From positions 248,001 through 312,000 of the forward strand of contig NZ_PDZC01000002.1 in the NCBI RefSeq assembly GCF_002743375.1: 64,000 bases of DNA, written 5' to 3'. Shown piece after piece: positions 27,944-37,319 of this stretch. The stretch is from Sporosarcina sp. P34 (GTDB lineage Bacteria > Bacillota > Bacilli > Bacillales_A > Planococcaceae). Each line of letters starts with the position of its first letter. The stretch's first letter is position 1. The notes under the pieces are model-generated. The model did not search any database, was not told the origin of the DNA, and worked only from the letters and a program-made list of their open reading frames with translations. A program made the translations under genes and the position numbers.

Positions 27944-28245
27944 ACAAAACATTACTATAAATCAATGAAAAAGATTTTGAAGTTCCAAGCTTATAAAGTT
28001 CGAACCAACGAAATAGCACTTCGGCGACTTGTTTTCGAGTAATAGATTGATTGACCCGAAGTTTTGTAGCCTATAGATAAAATATAAAAGAAATAAGTGA
28101 AAAATTAGAGACATGGAAAATACATGAGCAGACGGAAAAATTGAACTGACAGCAGAGTCAATTAAGAAGTTGAACGTCCACGTCAGAAAGCTAAATTCAG
28201 AACGGAGGAGTTTTCAAGATACGATCAATTAGTAAGGTATAGTTA
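27944..28245. other. Intergenic stretch with no assignable gene
   Basis: About 300 bp between the cre-like sites and the terminator of the next gene. All frames are broken. A GGAGGAG-like purine run occurs at 28203-28210 but leads to no open frame of length. One plus-strand frame ending near 28244 is open for roughly 24 codons and could be a decayed gene end. Confidence 0.5.
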
Positions 28246-28286
28246 AACGAACCGCCGCAATCCTTTGTGGATTGCGGCGGTTCGTT
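28246..28286. terminator. Perfect 18-bp hairpin after the DUF3238-like gene
   Basis: AACGAACCGCCGCAATCC (28246-28263) and its exact complement (28269-28286) with a 5-nt loop. The tail on the minus strand is TTAACTATAC, poor in T. It starts one base from the stop codon of the 398-residue gene. Confidence 0.75.
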
Positions 28287-28287
28287 A

Positions 28288-29484
28288 TTAATTACATGTC
28301 ACATAGCGCCAATAATTATCTCCTAGCACACCCGTCAAATACGCCAATCCTTCACTTTCAGTACGATGTACAGTGCGCCAGTTCTCGCCATCAAGCGCTA
28401 AATAAATTTCATGATGAGGCGCATCATTATGATAGCCAACCAGATCTAAGTTACCTTGCTGATCCAAATGAGCTTTCACTTCATAGTGAATAGATGGTGA
28501 AGCGGTTAATGGATTGCCTACATCATGAGTAATTGTAAAATGAACTTCTTTCGGTTTCCCCTCTAACCGATCAATTTCTATCCCCTCTACAGAAGCATGG
28601 GCATGGCGTTTATACCGTTTCATAGTATTTAAGCCAATTGACGGCCCCGTTGCTTTCGTAAACCGCAGATGGCTGTCTTCACCTATAAACTCTCCTTCTA
28701 TATCTACACGGGTGCGGAAGCTTTTTCCTTCTGGGTTGAAGTCCCGATCATCTCCTGTAAAGTATGGAATCGGCGAAAAAAGATTCGGGTTTTTTATAAT
28801 ATCTTCCTTTAAAAAAGTCGTGTAGCGAAACTTCCATTGCTTCACTTCATTAAACTTTTTCCTGTCAGCCACTGGAATGAGTAATCGATCACGTTGCTTT
28901 ACTCGCACGGAAAATGTATAGACTTCTTCTGTTGGTTTATTAGTAGGATCCGTAGGCATGATCACTTCAAACACTTTTGATGCGATTGATTTACTGACAT
29001 TCATTTTCTGATTGCTATCAATTAATGGGCGCGTTGCCACGATACTATATACAACCGCCTCAGAAGAACTTGTCTCGCGATCAATAAAACGATTATCAGA
29101 AATCGTCTCGATGTATTGTCCATTACGGTAAACATCAAACTTCTCTACATCCTTAATCCACTCCCATGACAGAGCAATTTGTGATGGGGCGGCAATCGTT
29201 GTGATCACCAAGCGTTGTAAAGGATGTTCATCTTCCTGAACTTCTGTCAGCGGTGATGTCTGAATAACAATTACATCTCGAACCTGCCCTTCCTCCACTC
29301 GTTCCACTGTATATTGTAAAGGATATGACCGATCTAGCTCCCCATCCGTAAACTTCGGAGCCGTTCCTTCATATACTTGTCGGTCATTTTTATAAACACG
29401 GTAATAACCACCTGTGTCACTCCACGTGAATGATATATCATCCAATGTATGATTCATCTGTTGAATTTCGAATAATTTTTCCAT
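28288..29484 (-). CDS. DUF3238-like protein with fibronectin-like modules
   Basis: 398 aa. Two N-terminal beta-rich modules, roughly residues 12-75 (FTWSDTGGYYRVYKNDRQVYEG) and 92-170 (IALSWEWIKDVEKFDVYRNGQ), look like fibronectin type III repeats. The rest (RDRLLIPVADRK, DDRDFNPEGKSFRTR, HHEIYLALDG) resembles the DUF3238 region of Bacillales proteins. There is no signal peptide or membrane helix. Function unknown; the His/Asp-rich C-terminus might bind metal, but this is speculation. Confidence 0.65.
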   Translation of the reverse strand: MEKLFEIQQMNHTLDDISFTWSDTGGYYRVYKNDRQVYEGTAPKFTDGELDRSYPLQYTVERVEEGQVRDVIVIQTSPLTEVQEDEHPLQRLVITTIAAPSQIALSWEWIKDVEKFDVYRNGQYIETISDNRFIDRETSSSEAVVYSIVATRPLIDSNQKMNVSKSIASKVFEVIMPTDPTNKPTEEVYTFSVRVKQRDRLLIPVADRKKFNEVKQWKFRYTTFLKEDIIKNPNLFSPIPYFTGDDRDFNPEGKSFRTRVDIEGEFIGEDSHLRFTKATGPSIGLNTMKRYKRHAHASVEGIEIDRLEGKPKEVHFTITHDVGNPLTASPSIHYEVKAHLDQQGNLDLVGYHNDAPHHEIYLALDGENWRTVHRTESEGLAYLTGVLGDNYWRYVTCN

Positions 29485-29678
29485 TTGCGATCTGCTCCCT
29501 TTTATCTATTTCATCTGAAACAGTTATACGCCTTCAGATAATTATGTAACATTCAGCATATCGTTATACCTTTTCGTCTATGCACAATCACTCATTTTCA
29601 ATTACTTTGATCCTATAATGCCAGTAAAATTTTAACCTTTTTCATGTATATGATATAATCATCCTGTCTAATACATAG

Positions 29679-29808
29679 CCACCACTAGGGGCGCCTTCTT
29701 TCGGCTGAGATGCAATTACGCAAACCCTTTGAACCTGATCTAGTCCATACTAGCGGAGGAAAGTGGGTAGTTTTCATACCCAACCGCCCATCTTTGCATG
29801 GGCTTTTT
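29679..29808 (+). ncRNA. TPP riboswitch
   Basis: Thi-box aptamer: CTAGGGGCGCC, GGCTGAGATGCAATTACG, ACCCTTTGAACCTGATCTAG and AGCGGAGGAAAGTGG. A terminator stem GCCCAT/ATGGGC with five T follows at 29786-29808. A TATAAT lies at 29654-29659. Thiamine pyrophosphate would promote termination before thiM. Confidence 0.96.
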
Positions 29809-29840
29809 GTATATATACCTTTTTAAGGAGGAAAAGAAAC

Positions 29841-30614
29841 ATGCAGCTTATTCAAGAACTTCGTAAAAAGCAACCGCTCGTTCATTGCATGACAAACTTT
29901 GTAGTCGCGAATTTCCAGGCAAATGGGTTACTTGCAATAGGCGCTTCTCCCGTTATGGCGGATGCAGTGGAGGAGGCAGAAGACATAGCAAGAATTGCCG
30001 CTTGCAGTATTTTAAATATTGGTACATTGAAGCAACAAACAGTAGATGCAATGATTTTGGCAGGAAAAAGCGCCCGCACAGAAGGGAAACCTGTAGTACT
30101 AGATCCAGTGGGTGCAGGTGCTACGGCTTTTCGTAAAGCTAGTGTCCTAAAAGTACTGGACGAGGTAGATATCACACTGATCCGCTGTAATACAGGGGAA
30201 CTTGCTGCGATTGCAGATGTTCCATGGGCCGCTAAGGGTGTCGACGCAGGAGAAGGTTCTGCCGACATAGAAAGTATGGCGAAAAAGACTGCTCTTAAGC
30301 ACAACTGTCTCGTCGCGGTTTCAGGCGAAGTTGATGTAGTTACGGATGGCCATTCCACATTATCCATTACAGGCGGCCACCCGATGATGACTACCATAAC
30401 CGGCACGGGTTGTTTACTCAGTTCTGTAACGGGTGCTTTTCTCTCTGTAGGAATGGAACATCCTTTGGAGGCCGTAGCGGATGCCCTTTCATTTTATAAA
30501 CGGGCTGGTGAACAAACAGCAAAAGTATCACGTGGTCCTGGCGACTTTGCTGTGAACTTCTTAAATACTTTACATACATTGGATAACGAACGGAAAAAAA
30601 TTTCAGTATACTAG
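29841..30614 (+). CDS. thiM: Hydroxyethylthiazole kinase
   Basis: 257 aa, ribokinase-like. It phosphorylates 4-methyl-5-hydroxyethylthiazole for salvage. LVHCMTNFVVANFQANGLLAIGASPVM, VLDPVGAGAT and TGTGCLLSSVTGAF (anion hole) are family motifs. The start at ATG 29841 has AAGGAGG; a longer in-frame start would lie inside the riboswitch and is dismissed. First gene of a thiamine salvage operon. Confidence 0.95.
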   Translation: MQLIQELRKKQPLVHCMTNFVVANFQANGLLAIGASPVMADAVEEAEDIARIAACSILNIGTLKQQTVDAMILAGKSARTEGKPVVLDPVGAGATAFRKASVLKVLDEVDITLIRCNTGELAAIADVPWAAKGVDAGEGSADIESMAKKTALKHNCLVAVSGEVDVVTDGHSTLSITGGHPMMTTITGTGCLLSSVTGAFLSVGMEHPLEAVADALSFYKRAGEQTAKVSRGPGDFAVNFLNTLHTLDNERKKISVY

Positions 30615-30630
30615 ACAGGAGGTTTTTCAA

Positions 30631-31446
30631 TTGACAGTACAAGTAGCATTGACCATTGCCGGTTCAGATAGCGGAGGAGGCGCAGGAATTCAGGCCGACT
30701 TAAAGACGTTTCAGGAGCTAGGTGTATACGGCACATCTGCCATAACCGCAGTGACGGCTCAGAACACACACGGCGTTCACAGTGTTTATCCAATACAGAC
30801 AGACGGAGTAATAGCACAAATACGTGCAGTACTTGATGACTTTGATGTGAAAGCATGTAAAACCGGGATGTTGTTTTCGTCAGAAATCATTACGGAAGTA
30901 GCAACGCTATTAAAAGAATATCCTCCGTTTCCTTTAGTCATTGACCCTGTCATGATTGCAAAGGGAGGACAGGCTTTATTGCAACAACAGGCGATTGAAG
31001 CATTAAAAGAACATTTACTACCGCTGGCTACCGTTGTGACTCCAAATATTCCTGAAGCGGAAGTGCTAACCGGAATGAAAATACAAACAGACGAAGACAT
31101 TCGGCAAGCTGCAGCCGCTTTTATCAAAATGGGAGCAAGAGCCGTCGTTATGAAAGGCGGTCACCGCAATGATGTACTGGATGCAAAGGATTATTACGCG
31201 GACAAAGAAGGGCAGTCATTCACTGTAACAACACCTTGGATTCAAACTAAAGATACACACGGAACCGGATGCACATTCGCAGCGGCTTTGACGAGTTTTC
31301 TAGCTAGGGGCTATTCCTTAACGGATGCAGTTGCCGAAGCGAAGCAATTCATACAGGCAGCGATTGAAAATGGCTTAAAGATTGGTTCAGGGCACGGACC
31401 AACCAATCACTGGGCGTACGGTGACCTGAAAAAGGAGATGCACTGA
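30631..31446 (+). CDS. thiD: Hydroxymethylpyrimidine/phosphomethylpyrimidine kinase
   Basis: 271 aa. ALTIAGSDSGGGAGIQADLKTF is the HMP-binding signature, with GTSAITAVTAQNTHGV, VIDPVMIAKGG and the catalytic DTHGTGCTFAAALTS. It makes HMP-pyrophosphate in two steps. The start is TTG (30631-30633) behind CAGGAGG. Sixteen bp after thiM and one-base overlap with thiE. Confidence 0.95.
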   Translation: MTVQVALTIAGSDSGGGAGIQADLKTFQELGVYGTSAITAVTAQNTHGVHSVYPIQTDGVIAQIRAVLDDFDVKACKTGMLFSSEIITEVATLLKEYPPFPLVIDPVMIAKGGQALLQQQAIEALKEHLLPLATVVTPNIPEAEVLTGMKIQTDEDIRQAAAAFIKMGARAVVMKGGHRNDVLDAKDYYADKEGQSFTVTTPWIQTKDTHGTGCTFAAALTSFLARGYSLTDAVAEAKQFIQAAIENGLKIGSGHGPTNHWAYGDLKKEMH

Positions 31447-32105
31447 TGCCAAACATGGATGTGAGGAAAGCATTAGGCTTATATTTTGTAATGGGCACAC
31501 CAAATGCAGGGAATCAAGATCCGTTAGCAATAGTAGAAGCGGCTCTTCGCGGTGGTGTTACATGTTTTCAGTTGCGTGAAAAGGGATCGAATGCACTTGA
31601 AGGCGAGGCTTTGCTCGGTTTTGCTAGAAAGTGTCAGGCACTTTGCAAAGTGTATCGTGTTCCTTTCATCATCAATGACGATGTGGATTTGGCTTTGGCC
31701 ATTAATGCAGACGGGGTTCATGTAGGACAAGATGATGAACAGGCAGACAGCGTGCGTCAGCGAATGGGTCCGGATAAGTGGCTTGGAGTTTCGACTCACA
31801 ATGCACATGAGGTACAAATTGCACAATCAATTGGGGCGAATTATGTAGGTCTAGGTCCGATCTATCCGACGTCAACCAAACTCGATGCTTCGGCAGTTGT
31901 AGGTACCACTCTAGTAAAAGAAATTCATACTGCGTTCCCTGATATGCCGATCGTCGCTATAGGAGGCATTACGCTGGCTACTACCGGCTCTGTTATCCAA
32001 GCCGGGGCAGACGGTATTGCTGTGGTCTCCGCTATCGCATCGGCTAAAGATCCACAGTATGCAGCAAGTGATTTATCAAAAACAATACACTCCTTGTTGG
32101 CATGA
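31446..32105 (+). CDS. thiE: Thiamine-phosphate synthase
   Basis: 219 aa TIM barrel that joins HMP-PP and thiazole phosphate. CFQLREKG, FIINDDVDLALAINADGVHVGQDD, LGLGPIYPTSTK and VAIGGIT are the standard motifs. ATG start overlaps the thiD stop. With ThiM and ThiD this completes salvage from the two base moieties. Confidence 0.95.
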   Translation: MPNMDVRKALGLYFVMGTPNAGNQDPLAIVEAALRGGVTCFQLREKGSNALEGEALLGFARKCQALCKVYRVPFIINDDVDLALAINADGVHVGQDDEQADSVRQRMGPDKWLGVSTHNAHEVQIAQSIGANYVGLGPIYPTSTKLDASAVVGTTLVKEIHTAFPDMPIVAIGGITLATTGSVIQAGADGIAVVSAIASAKDPQYAASDLSKTIHSLLA

Positions 32106-32116
32106 ATGGGGATCGT

Positions 32117-32605
32117 ATGAATACACGTAAAATGATTTTTATGACAATGTTTGTCGCCATTGCAGTTGCCGGCTCTGCATTCGTTTCATTCCCTGCTGGG
32201 ATCGCCAGAGCATATCCCATACAGCATACTGTGAACGTCGTAGTGGCAATCGTAATGGGTCCGTGGGCCGCTGTCGTGGTAGCGTTTATGACAGGACTCG
32301 TACGTATACTGACAGGGACAGGTTCACTGCTCGCATTTCCTGGTGGGATGATTGGTGCATTTTTAGCAGGCGTATTATATCAGCGTTTCAAAAAGAATTG
32401 GAGTGCAGGTATTGGAGAGATTATTGGTACCGGTTTGTTAGCACCATTGTTTGCAGTGCCTTATGCCAAAATTTTGATGGGCACAACCGTAACCGCTTTA
32501 TTTTTCCTACCCCCTTTTCTTGTATCGACGGTGAGTGGGACAATTATCGGTCTATTATTGGTTCCAAAACTCTTGAAATTGAAGATTTTTAAAGACTTAC
32601 GGTAA
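32117..32605 (+). CDS. thiW: ThiW, predicted ECF S component for thiazole uptake
   Basis: 162 aa, about five transmembrane helices. The N-terminal MIFMTMFVAIAVAGSAF and FPAGIARAYPIQHTVNVV segments match ThiW. The family is associated with TPP riboswitches and is predicted to import hydroxyethylthiazole; transport has been inferred from genomic context. ATG 32117 with GGGGAT upstream is preferred over the overlapping ATG at 32102. Presence with thiM supports a salvage operon. Confidence 0.88.
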   Translation: MNTRKMIFMTMFVAIAVAGSAFVSFPAGIARAYPIQHTVNVVVAIVMGPWAAVVVAFMTGLVRILTGTGSLLAFPGGMIGAFLAGVLYQRFKKNWSAGIGEIIGTGLLAPLFAVPYAKILMGTTVTALFFLPPFLVSTVSGTIIGLLLVPKLLKLKIFKDLR

Positions 32606-32714
32606 GACCATGATGTAGCACAAAATGTCGGGCAACCGTAATGAAATCAAATTTGTGTTCGGGAATGTCGAACAACGATGTCTCCTAGCTTCCAAATCTT
32701 CCATTTAAAAAAGT

Positions 32715-32746
32715 AAGATCCGCAGAGATTAGTCTCTGCGGATCTT
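32715..32746. terminator. Bidirectional terminator between thiW and dsdA
   Basis: Perfect stem AAGATCCGCAGAGA/TCTCTGCGGATCTT with a 4-nt loop. It has T tails on both strands (CTTTTG on plus; ACTTTTTTT on minus), serving the two convergent units. Confidence 0.88.
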
Positions 32747-32774
32747 TTGTCGATTTCCCGGGAAGTCGAGTGTA

Positions 32775-34079
32775 TTATTTCCTCGTATAATGATAATAAC
32801 TCTTCATTTCGTCCTCAGGCACCATATTTCCACCCGTTCCCCACACAAGGTGCGTTGCGTTTTTGGAGTCCGCTGACGGTAATGTAGACTTAATAACTTG
32901 TATAGGTCCTGTCATACCAGCAAGTGCTGAAGGTTCCAGCCAGATGTCTTCACTGTCCGCCAGTTCTTTCAGGAGCGTGAATAATGTCTGATCTTCTACC
33001 GTATAGCATCCTGTGAGGAATGGTTCCATCGTTTTTCCCACAAATGCAGAAGCTGTTCCGACTGCTAAACCATCAGCCGCAGTTTTATTGTCCAAGCCAA
33101 AATCTGCAACCGATACTTGGTCGTGCATTCCTGTCATCATGCCAATCATCATACACGGTGAGTGTGTCGGTTCTGCAAAGAAGCAATGCACATGATCACC
33201 TAAAGCCAATTTTAATCCGAATGCCACACCGCCTGGTCCCCCGCCTACACCACAAGGTAAATAGACGAATAGAGGGTGCGCTTCATCGACAGTAATATTC
33301 TGCTCTTTCAATTGTGCCGCAACACGTTCCCCTGCCACTGCATATCCCATGAATAAGTCCGTAGAGTTTTCATCATCCACAAAATGACAAGACGGATCAG
33401 CTTCTGCCTGACGCCGGCCTTCTTCTACTGCTTTACTGTAATCATCGATATACTCCACGACCTGAACACCTTTTGAGCGCAGTAAGTCCTTTTTCCACTG
33501 TTTGGCATCGGCTGACATATGCACCGTGACATTGAAGCCAAGCTTTGCACTCATAATACCAATACTCAATCCCAGATTCCCTGTCGAGCCTACGGCAATT
33601 TTGTGCTTCGCAAACAACTCTCGGAATCTCGGAGTATCGAATTGACTGTAGTCTTTTGTAGAATCCAGCAACTCACTACTTACCGCGAGTGTCTCTGCAT
33701 GCTTTAAAACTTCATAAATACCACCACGCGCCTTGATTGAACCTGAGATCGGCAACGCATTATCCTGTTTTAATAAAAGCTTTCCAGGAATATGAATAGC
33801 ATACGCTTTTTCAAGTTCTTGCTTCATTTTTGGAATTGGGGTTAATGGGGATTCAATGATACCTTTATCCGTATCTGGAAAGACTTTCGCCAAATAGGGA
33901 GCGAATCTCTCCAGACGATCACTGGCGTCAACTATATCGAATTTTGATAAACGGGTCTTCAACAGGCCCGCTGCTACCAATTCGACGGAAGGATTACACC
34001 ATAACACTTCCTTCTGCTCCATCACGCTTTGTAATAAGGGTAGCTTTACAAGCCATTCACTTTGCGTAATCTTATTCAC
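32775..34079 (-). CDS. dsdA: D-serine ammonia-lyase
   Basis: 434 aa PLP enzyme converting D-serine to pyruvate and ammonia. The PLP lysine lies in [15 protein letters not shown], the phosphate-binding loop in [11 protein letters not shown], and [16 protein letters not shown] is typical of DsdA. Length matches the family. ATG start with a modest RBS. It stands alone with no D-serine transporter or LysR regulator beside it, so its role is probably detoxification of D-serine. Confidence 0.93.
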   Translation of the reverse strand: MNKITQSEWLVKLPLLQSVMEQKEVLWCNPSVELVAAGLLKTRLSKFDIVDASDRLERFAPYLAKVFPDTDKGIIESPLTPIPKMKQELEKAYAIHIPGKLLLKQDNALPISGSIKARGGIYEVLKHAETLAVSSELLDSTKDYSQFDTPRFRELFAKHKIAVGSTGNLGLSIGIMSAKLGFNVTVHMSADAKQWKKDLLRSKGVQVVEYIDDYSKAVEEGRRQAEADPSCHFVDDENSTDLFMGYAVAGERVAAQLKEQNITVDEAHPLFVYLPCGVGGGPGGVAFGLKLALGDHVHCFFAEPTHSPCMMIGMMTGMHDQVSVADFGLDNKTAADGLAVGTASAFVGKTMEPFLTGCYTVEDQTLFTLLKELADSEDIWLEPSALAGMTGPIQVIKSTLPSADSKNATHLVWGTGGNMVPEDEMKSYYHYTRK

Positions 34080-34122
34080 TTATCACTCACTCCCTTGTTA
34101 TGAATGTACGTCCGTGTAGTTT

Positions 34123-34734
34123 TCACTCAAACCAGCCTTTTTCATTGAATAACGTAATCGCTTCAATACGATTACGAACACCAAGTTTATCTAGTATGGT
34201 GGAGACATAATTACGGACAGTACCGGGTGATAAAAACAGTTCAGCCGCAATCTGTTTCGTAGTCTTCCCTTCCGATACCAACTTAAGTACTTGAACTTCC
34301 CTCTCAGTCAATGGATTCTTCTCTTCTTCTTTCATATCAAATGCTATGTCAATTAATTCCGGTGCATAAATTCGGCGCCCTTCTATAATCGAATGAATCG
34401 ATTTAACCAACTCTTCAATGGGATTATCTTTCAGCAGATATCCACGAACTCCTGCATTCCGCGCTCGCTCGAAATAACCCGCCCTAGCAAACGTCGTGAG
34501 AATAATAATTTGGCATTCCATATCTTGTAGTTCTTCCGCAGCATCCAAGCCGGTTTTAATCGGCATTTCAATATCCATTATACAAATATCGGGCTGAAGA
34601 CTTTTTACCAAGTCTACGGCTTCCTGACCATTTTTAGCCTTGCCTACTACTTCCATGTCTTCTTCCAGGTTCAACAACGACCCTAGTGCACCGAGCAGCA
34701 TTCCTTGGTCTTCAGCAATTACAATGCGAATCAT
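34123..34734 (-). CDS. desR: Response regulator DesR
   Basis: 203 aa NarL/LuxR type. Receiver domain with acidic pair E8-D9, phosphoacceptor D54 in IMDIEMP and the K in LLKD. C-terminal HTH is LTEREVQVLKLVSEGKTTKQIAAELFLSPGTVRNYVSTILDKLG. It starts one base after desK. Adjacent des supports the cold-responsive desaturase activator assignment. Confidence 0.92.
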   Translation of the reverse strand: MIRIVIAEDQGMLLGALGSLLNLEEDMEVVGKAKNGQEAVDLVKSLQPDICIMDIEMPIKTGLDAAEELQDMECQIIILTTFARAGYFERARNAGVRGYLLKDNPIEELVKSIHSIIEGRRIYAPELIDIAFDMKEEEKNPLTEREVQVLKLVSEGKTTKQIAAELFLSPGTVRNYVSTILDKLGVRNRIEAITLFNEKGWFE

Positions 34735-34735
34735 A

Positions 34736-35863
34736 TTACCCCTCCTTTATTTGCTTTAAGACAGCAGGTACCATGACTTTTAGTTGCGTCCCATTGTCAC
34801 TTTTAATCGACAACTTACCGTTGACGAACTCTAATCGTTCCTTCATGCCATCCAGCCCATTCCCTGGTAAATTCACGCCATTTTGCGCGATACTAATCCC
34901 ATTATCGTTTATTCGAATGACAAATGCTTTTTCTGTCTGTTCAAATATAATACAACATTGTTTTGCATAGCTGTGTCTTACTACATTATTAATTGCTTCC
35001 TTGAGACACATTACGAGTACGTTTTCTACAATAGGCGACACGTCGGGGAAGTTGGGATTCCCTTCTATATCCACTTCAATTTCAGCCGCCTTCAGCATTT
35101 GTTGGACGCGCACCAGTTCATCTTTAAGCTTCACACGTCGCATACCACTAACAAGATCTCGTACTTCTTTTAATGCCGTACTAGAAATTTGACGTATATC
35201 TTGAATTTCTGCTTTTGCCGACTCGATATCCCGATCCATCAATCGAGAAGCTAAGTCACTCTTTAAACCAATCATAGATAACTTTTGTCCAAGTGTATCA
35301 TGGAGATCTCGAGCAATACGCTCACGCTCTTGAATGATCATCAGTTCTGATATCCGTTCCCTTGCAATTTCCAACTGATCTTGAAGTAAGTCTCGTTTTT
35401 GACGGTTGTACAAATTAAATGGCAGTAATACTACTCCGATAACCGTGATAATAACAAAGTGTATTTGTGGTAAAAATAATTCGATTTCAAGAAAGAACCC
35501 CGCAACGATTGCGGCAATTAAAATCGCAATATGTAATCCGTAAATAACAAAAAAGCCGACCGGTCTTCTGATATGCCCAATAGAGAAAGCAATAAACAGT
35601 GACAGATAAACATAGCCAAATAACAATGTCATCACGACCGTAATGACAATTTCAAAACTGATCCACATATACATAAGACCACTTTTTGACTTAGCGGAAA
35701 AATAATATGACAGGAAAAATAATACTAATAATATGATACCAATTGTTAAATTAAATGGGGATGCGCTTCGTAAAATAAAAAAGAAAGGCAATATACAAAA
35801 CACAACCCAAGCATAAATACTGAGCCATGGGCTTTTCGGGAAAATACTATACCAACTATACAT
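34736..35863 (-). CDS. desK: Membrane thermosensor histidine kinase DesK
   Basis: 375 aa. Five hydrophobic transmembrane segments within residues 12-150, then a coiled-coil linker and a HisKA_3 dimerisation domain with RERIARDLHDTLGQK (His 188). The ATP domain has KEAINNVVRHS and GNGLDGMKERLEF. Position of the histidine equals that of B. subtilis DesK. It senses membrane thickness and phosphorylates DesR at low temperature. A terminator lies between it and des. Confidence 0.93.
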   Translation of the reverse strand: MYSWYSIFPKSPWLSIYAWVVFCILPFFFILRSASPFNLTIGIILLVLFFLSYYFSAKSKSGLMYMWISFEIVITVVMTLLFGYVYLSLFIAFSIGHIRRPVGFFVIYGLHIAILIAAIVAGFFLEIELFLPQIHFVIITVIGVVLLPFNLYNRQKRDLLQDQLEIARERISELMIIQERERIARDLHDTLGQKLSMIGLKSDLASRLMDRDIESAKAEIQDIRQISSTALKEVRDLVSGMRRVKLKDELVRVQQMLKAAEIEVDIEGNPNFPDVSPIVENVLVMCLKEAINNVVRHSYAKQCCIIFEQTEKAFVIRINDNGISIAQNGVNLPGNGLDGMKERLEFVNGKLSIKSDNGTQLKVMVPAVLKQIKEG

Positions 35864-35939
35864 TCGATCTCATCACCGTCCTTTTCCTTCCATTGTAACA
35901 AACATTGACTACACTAGCTCTTTGGAGATATGTGGACAA

Positions 35940-35976
35940 AATAAAAAGGCGGAGAAGGATTGCTCCTTCTCCTGCC
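35940..35976 (-). terminator. Terminator after des
   Basis: Minus-strand stem GGCAGGAGAAGGA/TCCTTCTCCGCC followed by TTTTTATTTTG. It lies between des and desK, so desKR expression relies on read-through or on a separate promoter. Confidence 0.85.
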
Positions 35977-35979
35977 ATT

Positions 35980-37026
35980 TTATGATAAGCGTGTACGTTT
36001 TGGTTTTAAATCAATCGACAACTTATCTTTCAATGAATACCGTTTTGCTTCTTTAAATGTGATAAACTTTTTATTATTTGGATCATACAAGCGGTAACGT
36101 AATGATTCCAAACTTGTTTTCAATGTAATTGTTGTAGCTTTTTGCAGCGGCGGAGTCAATTCATGCGCCATTTCCAAGTTATAGTTCGGTACACGTGGTG
36201 CCAAGTGGTGTACGTGATGGAATCCAATATTGCCTGTTGCCCACTGAAGAACACGCGGCAATTGATAGTATGAACTTCCTTCAACTGCTGCTTTCACGTA
36301 ATCCCAGTCAGATTCCTCTTCAAAATACGAATCTTCAAATGTATGTTGAATGTAGAACAACCAAATACCAAGAGCACCAGCCGTGAACATCATAGTACCT
36401 TGAATCAGCAAGAATGCTTTCCAGCCAATTGCTACGATTAACACTGTATAGATTGCAATTAGAATAATATTGATCAAATACGTATTCATACGCTCTTTCT
36501 TACGAGCGTCTTTACGGTTGAAACGACCTGAGATGAGTACCAAATATAAAGGTCCAAATCCAAACAAGACAATAGGGTTACGATAAACACGATAGCAGAA
36601 ACGCTCGAACTTGGAAGCATTTTCGTACTCTTCAACAGTCATGACCCAGATATCTCCAACACCCCGTTTATCTAAGTTTGAACTAGATGCGTGGTGAATC
36701 GAGTGCTCTCTTTTCCATTTTTCGTATGGGAATAATGTCAAGACGCCAGTGATTGTTCCAACAATATTATTCGCTTTCTTGTTGCGGAAGAATGAACCGT
36801 GCGTGCAGTCATGGAAGATGATGAATGTGCGAACTACAAAGAACGCTGCAACGATTGCCAATGCAATCGTTAATGTGACAGATACACTCAAGCTTTGGTA
36901 AGCCAAGAACCATAAAATCAATACCGGTGGAATCGTATTGATCATCTGAACAATACTCTTTTTCAAATCAGACTTCGCAAAAGGCGCGACGTCTTTGTGC
37001 AGTTGCTTCGTTTGTTCTTTACTCAT
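35980..37026 (-). CDS. des: Acyl-lipid fatty acid desaturase Des
   Basis: 348 aa integral membrane di-iron desaturase. Three histidine boxes are visible: HDCTHGSFF, HSIHHASS and HHVHHLAP. About four transmembrane helices surround them. It introduces a cis double bond into membrane phospholipid acyl chains (delta-5 in B. subtilis). ATG with AGGAGGG upstream. Genes for its sensor and regulator follow. Confidence 0.94.
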   Translation of the reverse strand: MSKEQTKQLHKDVAPFAKSDLKKSIVQMINTIPPVLILWFLAYQSLSVSVTLTIALAIVAAFFVVRTFIIFHDCTHGSFFRNKKANNIVGTITGVLTLFPYEKWKREHSIHHASSSNLDKRGVGDIWVMTVEEYENASKFERFCYRVYRNPIVLFGFGPLYLVLISGRFNRKDARKKERMNTYLINIILIAIYTVLIVAIGWKAFLLIQGTMMFTAGALGIWLFYIQHTFEDSYFEEESDWDYVKAAVEGSSYYQLPRVLQWATGNIGFHHVHHLAPRVPNYNLEMAHELTPPLQKATTITLKTSLESLRYRLYDPNNKKFITFKEAKRYSLKDKLSIDLKPKRTRLS

Positions 37027-37102
37027 GTTTGAATTTCCCTCCTACTGGGTTTGCTAGTACATTAAGAATAACTTGTATACAGCAGGAGAGGTAGACTTAG
37101 GT

Positions 37103-37130
37103 GTCATGACTTTGAGATGACAAATGTCAT
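37103..37130 (-). promoter_or_regulatory. Candidate DesR operator upstream of des
   Basis: Two adjacent palindromes, GTCATGAC (37103-37110) and ATGACAAATGTCAT (37117-37130), about 80-105 bp before the des start. Downstream on the minus strand is a TATACA-like -10 with a poor -35, as expected for an activator-dependent promoter. DesR binding is inferred from position. Confidence 0.55.
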
Positions 37131-37319
37131 ATGTTTTGGGACGGGCCCAACAGTATACGATACATGAGTTAAATCGTTATATAACTTTGTGTTGGTGCTA
37201 AAGTTAGATAGTATCCGTTTTTTGACCTTTCGACATTTATCCCCATATATTTCTACATTTCACTGTACAATCTTTTTATAATCGTTCACAATATACAACA
37301 ATAGAAAGGAATGTATACC

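Noticed and set aside
28170-28244. Short plus-strand frame ending before the 18-bp hairpin, perhaps a gene remnant
   Set aside because: Only about 24 codons are open, with stops upstream in the same frame and no start or recognised homology.
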